NCBI RefSeq assembly: GCF_014640255.1
Contig: NZ_BMGP01000006.1
Location: forward strand, 310,001-374,000
Direction of reading: 5' to 3'
DNA: 64,000 nt
DNA from: Subtercola lobariae
GTDB taxonomy: Bacteria; Actinomycetota; Actinomycetes; Actinomycetales; Microbacteriaceae
The translations under genes were made by a program, and so were the position numbers. How positions within the stretch are numbered: position 1 is the first letter of the stretch; every line of letters starts with the position of its first letter. The notes beneath the pieces were generated by a model. The model had not been told where the DNA came from. It saw only the letters and a list, made by a program, of their open reading frames with translations, and did no database searches. Below, piece by piece: positions 1 through 8,189 of this stretch.

Positions 1-1449
1 GCCGTCATCGTTTCGGCCGGCTGGTGGGTGGCGCTCGTCGAACTCGTGCCCGCCTCGATGCGGCCGTACGTGGGCGGTTCGCAGAACAACGACTTTCTCG
101 AGCTGACCTTCGGCTACAACGGATTCGGCCGGCTCACCGGCGCCGAAACCGGCAGCGTAACCGGCGGCGGCACAGCACTGGGCGGCGGCCAGTGGGGCGC
201 TACCGGAATCACGCGCCTGCTCGACGGCGAATTCGGCGGCCAGATCGCCTGGCTCATTCCCGCCGCACTTGTGCTCATGCTCGTGTCGTTCGTTCTGCTG
301 CGCAGGCAGAGGCGAACGGATGCTCGGCGAGCCCTCTTCATCATGTTCGGTGGTTGGCTGGTTCTCACCGGGTTGCTGTTCAGTTTCATGGCGGGCATCT
401 TTCACGCGTACTACACCGTGGCTCTCGCACCGGCTGTCGCGGGCCTCGTGGGCGCCGGCGCCATCATGCTCTGGAACACCAGACGGTATCTCTGGGCGCG
501 CCTGCTCTCTGCCGCCCTGATACTGACGACGGGAATCTGGGCGTTCGCACTGCTGACCCGAGCCACCGACTGGCTGCCGTGGCTGAAGTTCGTTGTGCTG
601 GTGCTGTCGATCGTGGCGGCCGGGCTGCTGGTGATGCGGTGGAGGCTGCCGTCGCTGCGCATCACGACGGTGGTGGTCACGCTCGTTGCGGCACTGCTCG
701 CGCCGACCGCCTACACGCTGCAGACCATCTCGACTGGGCACACCGGGTCGATCGTGACCGCAGGGCCCGCGGTGGCATCGTCGACGGGCTTCGGCGGCGG
801 CGGCGGTTTCGGCCGCGGAGGTGGCGGAACGGGCATCCGGCAGGGCGGCGGGGCTGCAACGCGCGGCGGAACTCCGCCCGCGGGCCTCGGCCAGCCGGCC
901 GCGGGTGGTCAGGGCGCGGGTGGTACCGGTACCGGTACGGGTACGACGGGCGGAGCGAACGGCGTGGCTGGCGCCGGCACGACGGGCGGCACAGGAACGA
1001 CGGGTGGCTTGGGCACCGGATCGACCGGCGGCGCAGGTACTCGCGGCGGCTTCGGTGGTGGTGGCGGTGGCGGCCTGCTCGGCGGCGCAACCGTCAGTTC
1101 GCAGGTCAGCGCGCTCCTCGCCGCAGACGCCGCGAGCTACACCTGGGCGGCGGCCGCTGTCGGCTCGCAGAACGCCGCGAGCTACCAGCTGGCCAGCCAG
1201 GCCGCGGTCATGCCCATCGGCGGGTTCAACGGAAGCGACCCCTCACCCACTCTCGAGCAGTTCGAGCTTTACGTGGCGCAGGGCAAGATTCACTATTTCA
1301 TCTCGTCGGGTTCCATCGGCACACCCAACGGCGGCAGTTCGGTCTCGTCGGAGATCAGCAGCTGGGTCACTTCCCACTTCACCGCCCAAACCGTCGACGG
1401 CACCACCCTCTACGACCTGACGTCTCCCACCGCGGCCGCCACAAGCTGA
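1..1449 (+). CDS. ArnT/YkcA-like membrane glycosyltransferase, 3' part
   Basis: The reading frame is open from base 1, so the gene starts upstream; 482 residues are visible. The sequence PYVGG...NND followed by LTFGYNGFGRLTG is the periplasmic-loop signature of GT39/ArnT-like glycosyltransferases of the YkcA/YkcB group, which move a sugar from a polyprenyl-phosphate carrier to an envelope acceptor. Next come about six hydrophobic segments (roughly residues 80-98, 113-132, 138-158, 165-185, 195-215, 220-240). A Gly/Thr-rich linker (about 260-360) follows, and then a soluble C-terminal domain with the pattern ASYQLAS..VMPIGGFNG, typical of the YkcA/B C-terminal domain. The catalytic N-terminal Asp motif lies outside the window, so activity cannot be judged. 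The acceptor is unknown. Confidence 0.8.
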   Translation, partial: AVIVSAGWWVALVELVPASMRPYVGGSQNNDFLELTFGYNGFGRLTGAETGSVTGGGTALGGGQWGATGITRLLDGEFGGQIAWLIPAALVLMLVSFVLLRRQRRTDARRALFIMFGGWLVLTGLLFSFMAGIFHAYYTVALAPAVAGLVGAGAIMLWNTRRYLWARLLSAALILTTGIWAFALLTRATDWLPWLKFVVLVLSIVAAGLLVMRWRLPSLRITTVVVTLVAALLAPTAYTLQTISTGHTGSIVTAGPAVASSTGFGGGGGFGRGGGGTGIRQGGGAATRGGTPPAGLGQPAAGGQGAGGTGTGTGTTGGANGVAGAGTTGGTGTTGGLGTGSTGGAGTRGGFGGGGGGGLLGGATVSSQVSALLAADAASYTWAAAAVGSQNAASYQLASQAAVMPIGGFNGSDPSPTLEQFELYVAQGKIHYFISSGSIGTPNGGSSVSSEISSWVTSHFTAQTVDGTTLYDLTSPTAAATS

Positions 1450-1487
1450 CGCCTTTCGGGTTTTCGCCCGCGCCACGAACCGTCGAT

Positions 1488-1535
1488 TTTACGCAAAAGC
1501 ACTCAATGTGAGCCTTTAAGGTGTTTTTTCGTAAA
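1488..1535. terminator. Imperfect stem-loop after the glycosyltransferase
   Basis: TTTACG..AAAA..CAC on the left pairs with GTG..TTTT..CGTAAA on the right, with small bulges. The element lies 39 bases after the glycosyltransferase stop and ends in a T-rich run, so it could end transcription. Its sequence resembles the hairpin at 41341-41382 (both start ACGCAAA and contain AAGGTG), so it may belong to a dispersed palindromic repeat family. Confidence 0.4.
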
Positions 1536-1661
1536 GTGGACGGGTGCCGATCGAGGCGCAGGAGCGGCGAGTCCGGAGCGGGCAGGCACGGGAGCGTGGG
1601 CGCGTGCGAGCAGCGCGCGGGCGCGGGTAGGCTGGCGGCGTCGTGACGAAAGGGGCCGCTG

Positions 1662-2528
1662 GTGGGCCGGGTGTTTGTGGTGGGGTCGCTGAACGTCGAC
1701 TCCGTGGTGCGGGTGCAACGGCATCCACTGCCCGGCGAAACGGTTCGCGGGGGAGACTTGCACACGTTCTGGGGCGGCAAAGGCGCCAATCAGGCGGTTG
1801 CCGCCGCCGAAGCCGGAGCCGAGGTGGTGTTCGTCGGGCGGGTCGGTGACGATGCCGACGGGGCGAGCTACCGGGCACGGCTCGCCTCGCGCTCGATCGA
1901 CGTGCGATCCCTCACCGTGACGAGGAGTGTCAGCACCGGGCACGCGCTGATCGCCGTCGACGACGGCGGCGAGAACACCATCATCGTGTCGCCGGGAGCG
2001 AACGCGCGCGTCACGTTCGACGACCTCGAGGTGCTGCGGGGCGCCGGCGGCCTCGATACCACCGACACGGCCTACGAGTCTGAACCGAACGGCATGACCG
2101 CCGCCGATGTGCTGCTCGTGTCGCTCGAACTCGACCTCGAGGTTGTGGCGGCCGCGGTGCGAATCGCAGCGGATGCCCGGGCCCGCGTCGTGCTCAACCT
2201 CGCCCCCTTCGCGCTGCTGTCGCCTGAGGTTCTGGCGCTCGCCGACCCCGTGGTGGTGAACGAGCTCGAGGCTGATGGGCTGCGGGCATCCGGAACCGAA
2301 CCGGGCTCGGTGCTCGTGACGCTCGGCTCTCGCGGCTCACGGTGGGGCGACGTGAAAGTGGATGCGGCGGCCGTCACACAGGTGGTCGACACGACGGGCG
2401 CCGGCGACAGCTACTGCGGTACCCTCGCCGCGCGGCTCGCGGCGGGCGATTCGAACGAATCCGCCATGCGTGCCGCCAGCGCGGCGGCGGCACGGTCGGT
2501 GGGGTGGGCTGGCGCGCAGCCGGAGTAG
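1662..2528 (+). CDS. rbsK: Ribokinase, PfkB family
   Basis: 288 residues, the usual size for bacterial ribokinase, which phosphorylates D-ribose at O5 with ATP in the cytoplasm. Visible motifs are GSLNVD near the N-terminus (substrate binding), GGKGANQA at 38-45 (PfkB signature 1) and DTTGAGD at 243-249 (signature 2, with the catalytic Asp 249 and the anion hole GAG). The GTG start at 1662 has a GAAAGG Shine-Dalgarno about 9 bases upstream. No ribose transporter is adjacent, so ribose may come from nucleoside salvage. A related carbohydrate kinase specificity cannot be excluded, because PfkB members are hard to separate by eye. Confidence 0.88.
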   Translation: MGRVFVVGSLNVDSVVRVQRHPLPGETVRGGDLHTFWGGKGANQAVAAAEAGAEVVFVGRVGDDADGASYRARLASRSIDVRSLTVTRSVSTGHALIAVDDGGENTIIVSPGANARVTFDDLEVLRGAGGLDTTDTAYESEPNGMTAADVLLVSLELDLEVVAAAVRIAADARARVVLNLAPFALLSPEVLALADPVVVNELEADGLRASGTEPGSVLVTLGSRGSRWGDVKVDAAAVTQVVDTTGAGDSYCGTLAARLAAGDSNESAMRAASAAAARSVGWAGAQPE

Positions 2529-2573
2529 CCTGCGGCCTGGCGAGTGGAAAACGACGATGACCGAGTTCAGAAG

Positions 2574-3791
2574 ATGACGGAGTTCAGCGTTGAGCGAATT
2601 GCGATTCCTCAGTCGCTCGACGGCCCCGATGCCCGCGACTTCGTGGCCGGGGTCGAGGTGCGCAACGCGAGCGAGACGCGGGCGTATGGCACCTCTGAGG
2701 TCAGCTATCCAGCGGCCGAAATGTTGCCGACGTGGCTCGACCCGCACGAGCCGAAAGCGCTGTGGGTGGCGCGCGCGGCCGGAACCGTCGTGGGCCGCGC
2801 CGTGCACGAGACCCAACTCGACCCGTCAGCTCCCGGCGGCGTTTCAGAAGTCGGCTGGATCGATGTGGATGTTCACCCGAACTTCGAGGGGCGGTCGATC
2901 GGCACGGCGCTCGCGACCGTGGTCGAGCAGTATGCGCGAAGCCTCGGCCAGACCCGCCTCGTCTGTTACGCCGTCTCGCCCGTCGCGCGCGTCGCGGGCG
3001 GAGAGCAGCTACGGCCGCCCACGGGTTTCGGCAGCGTCGCCGCCCAGAACCGCGAGGTGCGCTTTCTGCTTGCCCGCGGCTACCGCCTCGAGCAGGTGGA
3101 GCGCGCCAGCCGCTTCACCTTGCCCGCTGACGCTTCGCGCCTGGCGGCCCTCCGCCGCGAGGCCGAGTCGGCCAGCGAGACGAAGCGCGGCGAGGTCGAC
3201 ACTGCTGCCGACCTGTCTGAGAACTCGAACCGCGTGGCCGAGTCGGCGGCTGGCGAGACGAAGCGCCATGGCGCCGACGCCGCAACCGATTCGTCAGTGC
3301 GCTCGCCCTACCGCGTGCACACCTGGGCAGGCCCCACTCCCGCTGAATGGCTCGCCGACCTGGCGACGCTGCTCACGCGCATGTCGACCGATGCCCCCAC
3401 CGCCGGCCTCGACGAGCCCGAAGACATCTGGAGCGCCGAGCGGGTCGCAGCGTCGGATGCCCGTTGTGCCGCCAGCACGCGCGACACCCTCACCGCGGCC
3501 ATCGAGCACCTACCGACGGGCAGGCTCGTCGCCTTCAGCCAGCTGGCCGTTCCGAACGATCGGGCTCGACCCGTCAGCCAAGAAGACACCCTGGTGCTGC
3601 GCGAACACCGCGGTCATCGCCTCGGCCTTCTCGTCAAGGTCGCGAATCTGCAGTTTCTCGAGCGCGAGCACCCCGGGCATCCATCGGTACTCACCTGGAA
3701 CGCCGAAGAAAACCGCCCCATGCTCGACGTCAACGAGGCCCTCGGCTTCGTGCTCCTCGGCTACGAGGGTGCGTGGCGCCTCGACCTCTGA
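2574..3791 (+). CDS. Tandem-domain GNAT N-acetyltransferase
   Basis: 405 residues from ATG 2574; an in-frame GTG at 2544 would add 10 residues. It holds two GNAT folds. The first (about 1-190) has the acetyl-CoA loop pattern VDVHPNFEGRSIGTALA near residue 99-113. The second (about 245-405) ends with the NxxMLDVNEALGF signature seen in the C-terminal half of tandem GNATs of the mycothiol synthase/Eis-like type. Between them, residues about 195-245 form a Glu/Ser/Thr/Lys-rich low-complexity linker in which ETKR recurs. The substrate is unknown; the gene follows rbsK at close distance and may share its mRNA. Confidence 0.75.
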   Translation: MTEFSVERIAIPQSLDGPDARDFVAGVEVRNASETRAYGTSEVSYPAAEMLPTWLDPHEPKALWVARAAGTVVGRAVHETQLDPSAPGGVSEVGWIDVDVHPNFEGRSIGTALATVVEQYARSLGQTRLVCYAVSPVARVAGGEQLRPPTGFGSVAAQNREVRFLLARGYRLEQVERASRFTLPADASRLAALRREAESASETKRGEVDTAADLSENSNRVAESAAGETKRHGADAATDSSVRSPYRVHTWAGPTPAEWLADLATLLTRMSTDAPTAGLDEPEDIWSAERVAASDARCAASTRDTLTAAIEHLPTGRLVAFSQLAVPNDRARPVSQEDTLVLREHRGHRLGLLVKVANLQFLEREHPGHPSVLTWNAEENRPMLDVNEALGFVLLGYEGAWRLDL

Positions 3792-3795
3792 TGAC

Positions 3796-4392
3796 TTAGT
3801 CGCTCAGCACCTTGGCCGCCATGAGCCTCAGAAGCTCGTCAGGGTTCATGCTGGCATCGGCGCGCCGGAGGGCTTCAAAGTAGACGGGATCGTCGTTCCA
3901 GTCGAAGATTTGGTTGCCGGTCATGGCCAGCAGCAGTGCCGATGCTGAGTTCGCGAACCCGTATGGCACCGCCCACTTCTAGATGCTGCCGTAGCATGCC
4001 GCGTGGATATCGGTCAGTGCGTATGGCGTGGTGAGGTCGTCAGTGCTGAGCTCGCCGGAGCTGATGCCCGCGTACAGCTCTTCGCGCGCATCTGCCAAAG
4101 CCTGCGCCTCAGCCCGCATACAAGTCGGCTTTGGTGTCGAAGCGAACGCCGTCGACGAATGCTTCCGCGTCATCAGGCTCGACAGGGTGTCGTTATAGGG
4201 GCTGCGAAACTCAGCCAACGGTACGGTACGGTGCGAGTGCGCTTTGAGCCGCTTTACGAGATCGCCGCTACCGACCGCTCGAACACGGGGCGACGTGATA
4301 GGCGTGCGCCCCTCGATCTTCATGGTTTTCATGGTCGATTCGACAACGGTCTCACTGAGCCGCCGTGCACTGACGAACTTCTTCGACGCCAT
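3796..4392 (-). pseudogene. Decayed hypothetical gene with in-frame stop and frameshift
   Basis: The frame opens at ATG 4392 (AGGGGGTG about 8 bases upstream) and runs to a TAG at 3979-3981. After that stop the same frame continues for 60 natural-looking codons (WAVPYGFANSASALLLAMTG..., then MNPDELLRLMAAKVLSD) to a TAA at 3796-3798. In the middle, the next frame also reads like protein (VEPDDAEAFVDGVRFDTKADLYAG) up to a TGA at 4109-4111, while the main frame there is Ser/Thr/Lys-rich and unnatural. This suggests a second lesion, a frameshift. The family is not recognised. Sequencing error is possible but would need two separate errors. Confidence 0.55.
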
Positions 4393-4461
4393 ACCCGCAC
4401 CCCCTCTCTCGTTCGCGCCTAGAATACTCCCCGAGCGGGCCTGCATACCCGGCACGGCACG

Positions 4462-5748
4462 CTACGGCAGGCGCACCGCCGCCAGGGTCTCGTCGATGGT
4501 GCTGTCGTCGAAGAGGCGGCGGCCGAGCAGCACCACCGTGGCCGAGGTCCAGCCGTGCAGGGTGATCGTGCCGTAGCGCGAGTTCGGCAGCACGAGCGAG
4601 CCGTCGACCACGTTGTACTTTTCGTAGAGCTGGCCGGTCTCGTCGTAGTTGCGTGAGATGGTCGACACGATGCGCGAGGCGATCTCACGCGATTCGTCGG
4701 CGAAGCCGTAGCGATCGAGGCCCCAGCACGCCATGATGTGCAGCGGCGGCCAGCCGGCAGGGTACGTCCACTGCAGATCTTCGTAGGGCAGCGCGAAGAG
4801 CTCGGGGTCTGGCCGTGAGGCCTCGGTGGTCGAGAGGCCGTGCGGTTCGAGCAACTGCGGCAGAGCATCCACCATCGCCGCCGCCTGTTCGTCAGTGGCC
4901 ACGCCCGCCCAGAGCGCCCAGTACGACGTGGCGCCGAGCACCGAAACGTGCGTTCCGGTGACGAAGTTGTAGTCGAGGTACTGCCCGCGCTCTTCGCTCC
5001 AGCAGTATTGCCGAATGAGCGCCGCACGAGCCGCAGCCTGCTCGAGATACGACTCGCGGATGCTCGGCGAAAGCCCGAGGCGGTCGGCCATCGCTCCCAG
5101 GGTCTCGGCGTAGACCACAAGAGCGCAGTTCGTCAGAACGGGGTTGGTCTGGGTGATGTCGCCGTCGTACTGGGTGGTCCAGTCGAGCCCGGTCTCGGCC
5201 TCGGCAGAGAGTCGCGGGTCGAGAGTGGGGTCGCCCAGGTCGCGGTTCGTGACGAGACCGGTGGGTGTGGCGTGGTGCGGCGCGAGCCAGTACTCGGTGT
5301 ACTCGCGAACGAGCAGCGGGTAGGCCCTGGCGAGCAGTTCGTCGTCGCCGGTGAGCTGAACGTAACGCCAGATGCTGTCGGGAAACAGCGGAATCTGCGA
5401 CCGAGTGGCGAGCGCGACCTCGTTGCCGTTCGGCATGTATCCGAAACGTTTCACCATGAAGAGGTAGTTCTCGATGGCGTTGCGCACGAGCTCTGGCCGG
5501 CCGTGCACGAGCAGTGCGAGATTGCTGAAATACGCGTCCCAGTTGAACATTGTCGTGTACCAGTCGGGCGAGGTGGGGGCGGCCCCTGCAACGTACGGGA
5601 AGGGCAGCGCGATCGACTCTACGGCGGCGCGACGCGGGTCGTCTGCGTCGACGACGTCTGTCGACCACCAGCCGCGAATGACCTCATCGAGCGCGTCGAA
5701 CGACGGCCGCAACAGGTCTGTAGAATTCGATATGACACGTTTCATCAT
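4462..5748 (-). CDS. Trehalase-fold (GH37/GH63-like) glycoside hydrolase
   Basis: 428 residues from the first of two adjacent ATGs, with GAGGTG 6 bases upstream. No signal peptide is visible, so it is cytoplasmic. NWDAYFSN (early) and LQWTYPAGWPPLH (about 323-336) match the two trehalase-family signatures, and the region between is an (alpha/alpha)6-barrel pattern. Proteins of this type include trehalases, glucosylglycerate hydrolases and other exo-alpha-glycosidases, so the substrate is open. Given the neighbours, a disaccharide imported by the divergent ABC system is likely. The gene is divergent from the binding-protein gene; one LacI-type palindrome overlaps codons 2-6 and another lies 54 bp further upstream, so it is probably repressed with the locus. 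Confidence 0.72.
   Translation of the reverse strand: MMKRVISNSTDLLRPSFDALDEVIRGWWSTDVVDADDPRRAAVESIALPFPYVAGAAPTSPDWYTTMFNWDAYFSNLALLVHGRPELVRNAIENYLFMVKRFGYMPNGNEVALATRSQIPLFPDSIWRYVQLTGDDELLARAYPLLVREYTEYWLAPHHATPTGLVTNRDLGDPTLDPRLSAEAETGLDWTTQYDGDITQTNPVLTNCALVVYAETLGAMADRLGLSPSIRESYLEQAAARAALIRQYCWSEERGQYLDYNFVTGTHVSVLGATSYWALWAGVATDEQAAAMVDALPQLLEPHGLSTTEASRPDPELFALPYEDLQWTYPAGWPPLHIMACWGLDRYGFADESREIASRIVSTISRNYDETGQLYEKYNVVDGSLVLPNSRYGTITLHGWTSATVVLLGRRLFDDSTIDETLAAVRLP
5733..5744. promoter_or_regulatory. LacI-type operator overlapping a start codon
   Basis: Read on the minus strand it is TGAAACGTGTCA, one base away from the copies at 5787, 22084, 25151 and 25165. It overlaps the second ATG and the next codons of the trehalase-fold gene, a position where a bound repressor would block elongation or initiation. 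Its coding position makes it less certain than the others. Confidence 0.5.
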
Positions 5749-5786
5749 TGACACCTCATCGTTGCAGTGCATATATTTGGTTCGGA

Positions 5787-5798
5787 TGAAACGTATCA
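5787..5798. promoter_or_regulatory. LacI-type operator TGAAACGTATCA
   Basis: This near-palindrome lies in the divergent intergenic region between the trehalase-fold gene and the ABC binding-protein gene. On the plus strand it sits between TTGGTT (5777-5782) and ATAATT/TAATTG (5800-5806), that is, in the spacer of a plausible promoter for the transport operon. Its centre is 54 bp (about five helical turns) from the copy at 5733, which would suit looping by a LacI tetramer or two dimers. Confidence 0.65.
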
Positions 5799-5898
5799 AA
5801 TAATTGTCAGATCCGCGAGAGGGTCGACATGCCCTGGTGCACGTTCATCTCTCACCCTCCCGAAACACACCACACCACCAAGAGAAGGACGTGACGAA

Positions 5899-7224
5899 GT
5901 GGTCACCAAGAAAGGCGCAGTCGCACGCATTGCTGCGACAGCACTCGTCGTCGGGCTCACCGGCGCAACGCTCTCAGCCTGCAGCTCGCCGAGCGGCGGC
6001 AGCGACAGCTCAGCAGACCCGACGAGCGGCAGCTTGTCGATCGGGATGAACCAGGGGCTCATTCCCCAGTTTCAGACCTATGTCGACGACTACAACAAGA
6101 CCAACCCGGGCGTGAAGATCACGCTGTCTCCCGTACCCGACAATCAGTCTGACTACATCCAGCAGCTGGTCACCGAGGGTTTGAGCAACACGGTTCCCGA
6201 TATCGTGTTTAACTACGACACTTTGAACACGACGCTGCAGTCGAATGGCCTGCTCTTCGACCTCAAGCCGTGGCTCGACGCCGGCAAAGACGGTCTCTCG
6301 GGCAGTAACTACGTTCCGGCGTTCTTGAACCAGTACAACTCCGACGACGGCAGCCAGATCACCGGCATTCCGGTCAGCGCCGACTCGACCATGCTGTTCT
6401 ACAACAAGACGCTCTTCGCCAAGGCCGGCATCACCGACCTGCCCACCTCATCGTGGACGATGGATGACCTCTACCGAGTCTCCAAGGAGATCACCACTGC
6501 TTCGGGCGGCTCCTATTGGGGCATCCGCACCCCGATGGGTGCCGGAGACGCCATCTTCGTGGACTACCCCGCGCTGAAGGCCGGCGGTAGCACCATCTAC
6601 AACCCCGACACGAAGAAGTTCGAGTTCGCCGACGCCAAGGGCATCGCGGTATGGAAGACGCTGCTGCAGCCCTACACCGAAGGTTGGGGCTCGCCCTACC
6701 CTGATTCCGCGCAAGACGTGAACTACTTCTCTGGTGGTCAGGCGGCCATGTCGCTCGATACCCGCCCCGCTATCGCGAAAGACCGCACGACGCTGACGGA
6801 CGATTGGGATGTGGCGAACTTGCCGACTCTCGACGGCAACCCCATCGTGGGTGGCGGCTCATACGCCCTCTCGATCAGCGCCAAGTCGAACAACAAAGAC
6901 CTGGCCTGGGCGTTCATGGCCTGGTTCTACTCCGCTGACGGCGGTATGGCTGCTGCGGCACCGAACGGTGTCATTCCGGCAACCACCCAGGGTCTGACGA
7001 ACGGTGCGTGGCTGAAAGACTCCAACCCCGTGCCGGCGAACCTGATTCCGGCAACGCAGTACGCGGTGACCAACGCGGCTCTGCCGCCCGCGATTCCACA
7101 GGCAGCGGCAACCCAGTTGGCTCCGACGCTGAAGCAGGCCGCGCAAGAGGTCGTGCTGGGTGGCAAGACCGTTGAAGAGGCGTACGGCGAAGCGCAAGAC
7201 ACGCTGAACGCGCTGCTGCAATAG
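5899..7224 (+). CDS. ABC sugar-binding lipoprotein (family 1 extracellular SBP)
   Basis: 441 residues from GTG 5899, preceded by AGAAGGA. A lipoprotein signal peptide ends at the lipobox LSAC with Cys28. The mature part follows the MalE/UgpB-like family: an early SIGMN..LIPQFQTYVDDYNKTNPGVKI strand, then YNKTLFAKAGI...PTSSWTMDDL, typical of CUT1 carbohydrate-binding proteins. It would bind an oligosaccharide outside the membrane and deliver it to the two permeases downstream. It is the first gene of an operon (SBP, leader ORF, two permeases, GH78). A strong stem-loop after its stop probably protects its mRNA, so that more binding protein than permease is made. Confidence 0.9.
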   Translation: MVTKKGAVARIAATALVVGLTGATLSACSSPSGGSDSSADPTSGSLSIGMNQGLIPQFQTYVDDYNKTNPGVKITLSPVPDNQSDYIQQLVTEGLSNTVPDIVFNYDTLNTTLQSNGLLFDLKPWLDAGKDGLSGSNYVPAFLNQYNSDDGSQITGIPVSADSTMLFYNKTLFAKAGITDLPTSSWTMDDLYRVSKEITTASGGSYWGIRTPMGAGDAIFVDYPALKAGGSTIYNPDTKKFEFADAKGIAVWKTLLQPYTEGWGSPYPDSAQDVNYFSGGQAAMSLDTRPAIAKDRTTLTDDWDVANLPTLDGNPIVGGGSYALSISAKSNNKDLAWAFMAWFYSADGGMAAAAPNGVIPATTQGLTNGAWLKDSNPVPANLIPATQYAVTNAALPPAIPQAAATQLAPTLKQAAQEVVLGGKTVEEAYGEAQDTLNALLQ

Positions 7225-7259
7225 TTCTCGCCCCGTCACCCGAATAAGTACAGGAGGAA

Positions 7260-7297
7260 GAGGGGAATGCCGGCCGAAGCCGGTCGGCATTCCCCTC
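7260..7297 (+). terminator. Intercistronic stem-loop between SBP and permease
   Basis: GAGGGGAATGCCG (7260-7272) and CGGCATTCCCCTC (7285-7297) form a perfect 13-bp stem with a 12-base loop. No T-run follows, so it is more likely an mRNA-stabilising or attenuating element than a full terminator. It contains the start codon of the leader ORF at 7267 and follows a perfect AGGAGG (7252-7257). Confidence 0.7.
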
Positions 7298-7308
7298 GCT
7301 CGTCATGA
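7267..7308 (+). CDS. 13-residue leader peptide coupled to permease
   Basis: ATG 7267 stands 9 bases after a perfect AGGAGG. It opens a 13-codon frame (MPAEAGRHSPRSS) whose TGA at 7306-7308 overlaps the permease ATG (7305-7307) as ATGA. The permease itself has no recognisable Shine-Dalgarno in the seven bases between stem and start, so its translation most likely depends on ribosomes that finish the leader. The leader codons form the whole 13-bp stem-loop, so translating it would melt the hairpin. The peptide shows no family resemblance, and its role as a translational coupler is inference. Confidence 0.5.
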   Translation: MPAEAGRHSPRSS

Positions 7309-8189
7309 AAACCCGTACCCGCTACTCGAAGCTCGATGCCTTCACCGCCTGGTCGTTTCTGACCCCGGCCCTGATTCTGTTCATCGTCTTCATCGTCATT
7401 CCGACGATCGCCGGAATCGTTCTGAGCTTCTTCAGCTGGAACTTCTTCAATGAACCCAAGTTCGTCGGTCTCAACAACTTCGCGAAACTTTTCAACGACC
7501 CGTCGGCCTGGAGTTCGCTCGGCGTCACGATGGAGTTCATCGTTCTGGGGGTCATCCCCACCACCATCATCGGCTTCATGCTCGCGGTGCTGGTCAGCGC
7601 GAACATGCCCGCCGTCGGCGCGATTCGCGTTCTGTACTTCATACCCGTGGTGCTCTCGGTGGCCGTCTCGGCCGTGCTCTGGGTCTTTCTGTACGACCCG
7701 CGCCAAGGCCCCATCGCAGCCGCGTTCCGAGCGGTGGGCATTCAGATACCCAACATCTTGCAGACCCAATCCACGGCCGTACCCGCGCTCGTCGTGATGA
7801 TGGTCTGGCTCGCGCTACCCATCGTGATCATCCTGTACCTCGCCGCACTGCAGCGCGTGCCTGACGACATCTATGCCGCGGCTGCTCTCGACGGCGCCGG
7901 CGCCTGGCGCACGCTCTGGTCGATGACCTGGCCGAACGTACTGCCGACCACGCTTATCGTGGCGGTTCTGCAAGTCATCAACTTCGCCTCGAGCTCGCTC
8001 GACGTCTCACTCATCATGACCAATGGTGGCCCGCTGAACGCCAGCCGGTCGCTCGGCCTCTACTCCTATCAAGAGGCCTTCACTCATCAAGACGTGGGCT
8101 ACGCCAGCGTGCTCTCGGTTTTGCAACTCGTGGTCATCGTTGCCATCGTCGTTGTGGGCCGCGCCGTTACTTCAAGGAGCAGCAAATGA
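7305..8189 (+). CDS. ABC sugar permease, MalF/UgpA type
   Basis: 294 residues with six hydrophobic segments (the first around 15-40). The EAA loop YAAAALDGAGAWRTLW...P at about 190-215 is the contact site for the ATPase and the mark of binding-protein-dependent permeases (CUT1). The gene is preceded by a coupled leader ORF (ATGA overlap) and its own stop overlaps the next permease start by 4 bases. No ATP-binding subunit is encoded nearby. Many actinobacterial CUT1 systems share a distant MsmK-type ATPase, which is the likely case here. Confidence 0.9.
   Translation: MKTRTRYSKLDAFTAWSFLTPALILFIVFIVIPTIAGIVLSFFSWNFFNEPKFVGLNNFAKLFNDPSAWSSLGVTMEFIVLGVIPTTIIGFMLAVLVSANMPAVGAIRVLYFIPVVLSVAVSAVLWVFLYDPRQGPIAAAFRAVGIQIPNILQTQSTAVPALVVMMVWLALPIVIILYLAALQRVPDDIYAAAALDGAGAWRTLWSMTWPNVLPTTLIVAVLQVINFASSSLDVSLIMTNGGPLNASRSLGLYSYQEAFTHQDVGYASVLSVLQLVVIVAIVVVGRAVTSRSSK

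Noticed and set aside
899-1060. GGTACCGGTACCGGTACGG-like repeats as a possible regulatory or CRISPR-like array
   Set aside because: They encode the Gly/Thr linker of the glycosyltransferase in frame; no spacer pattern.
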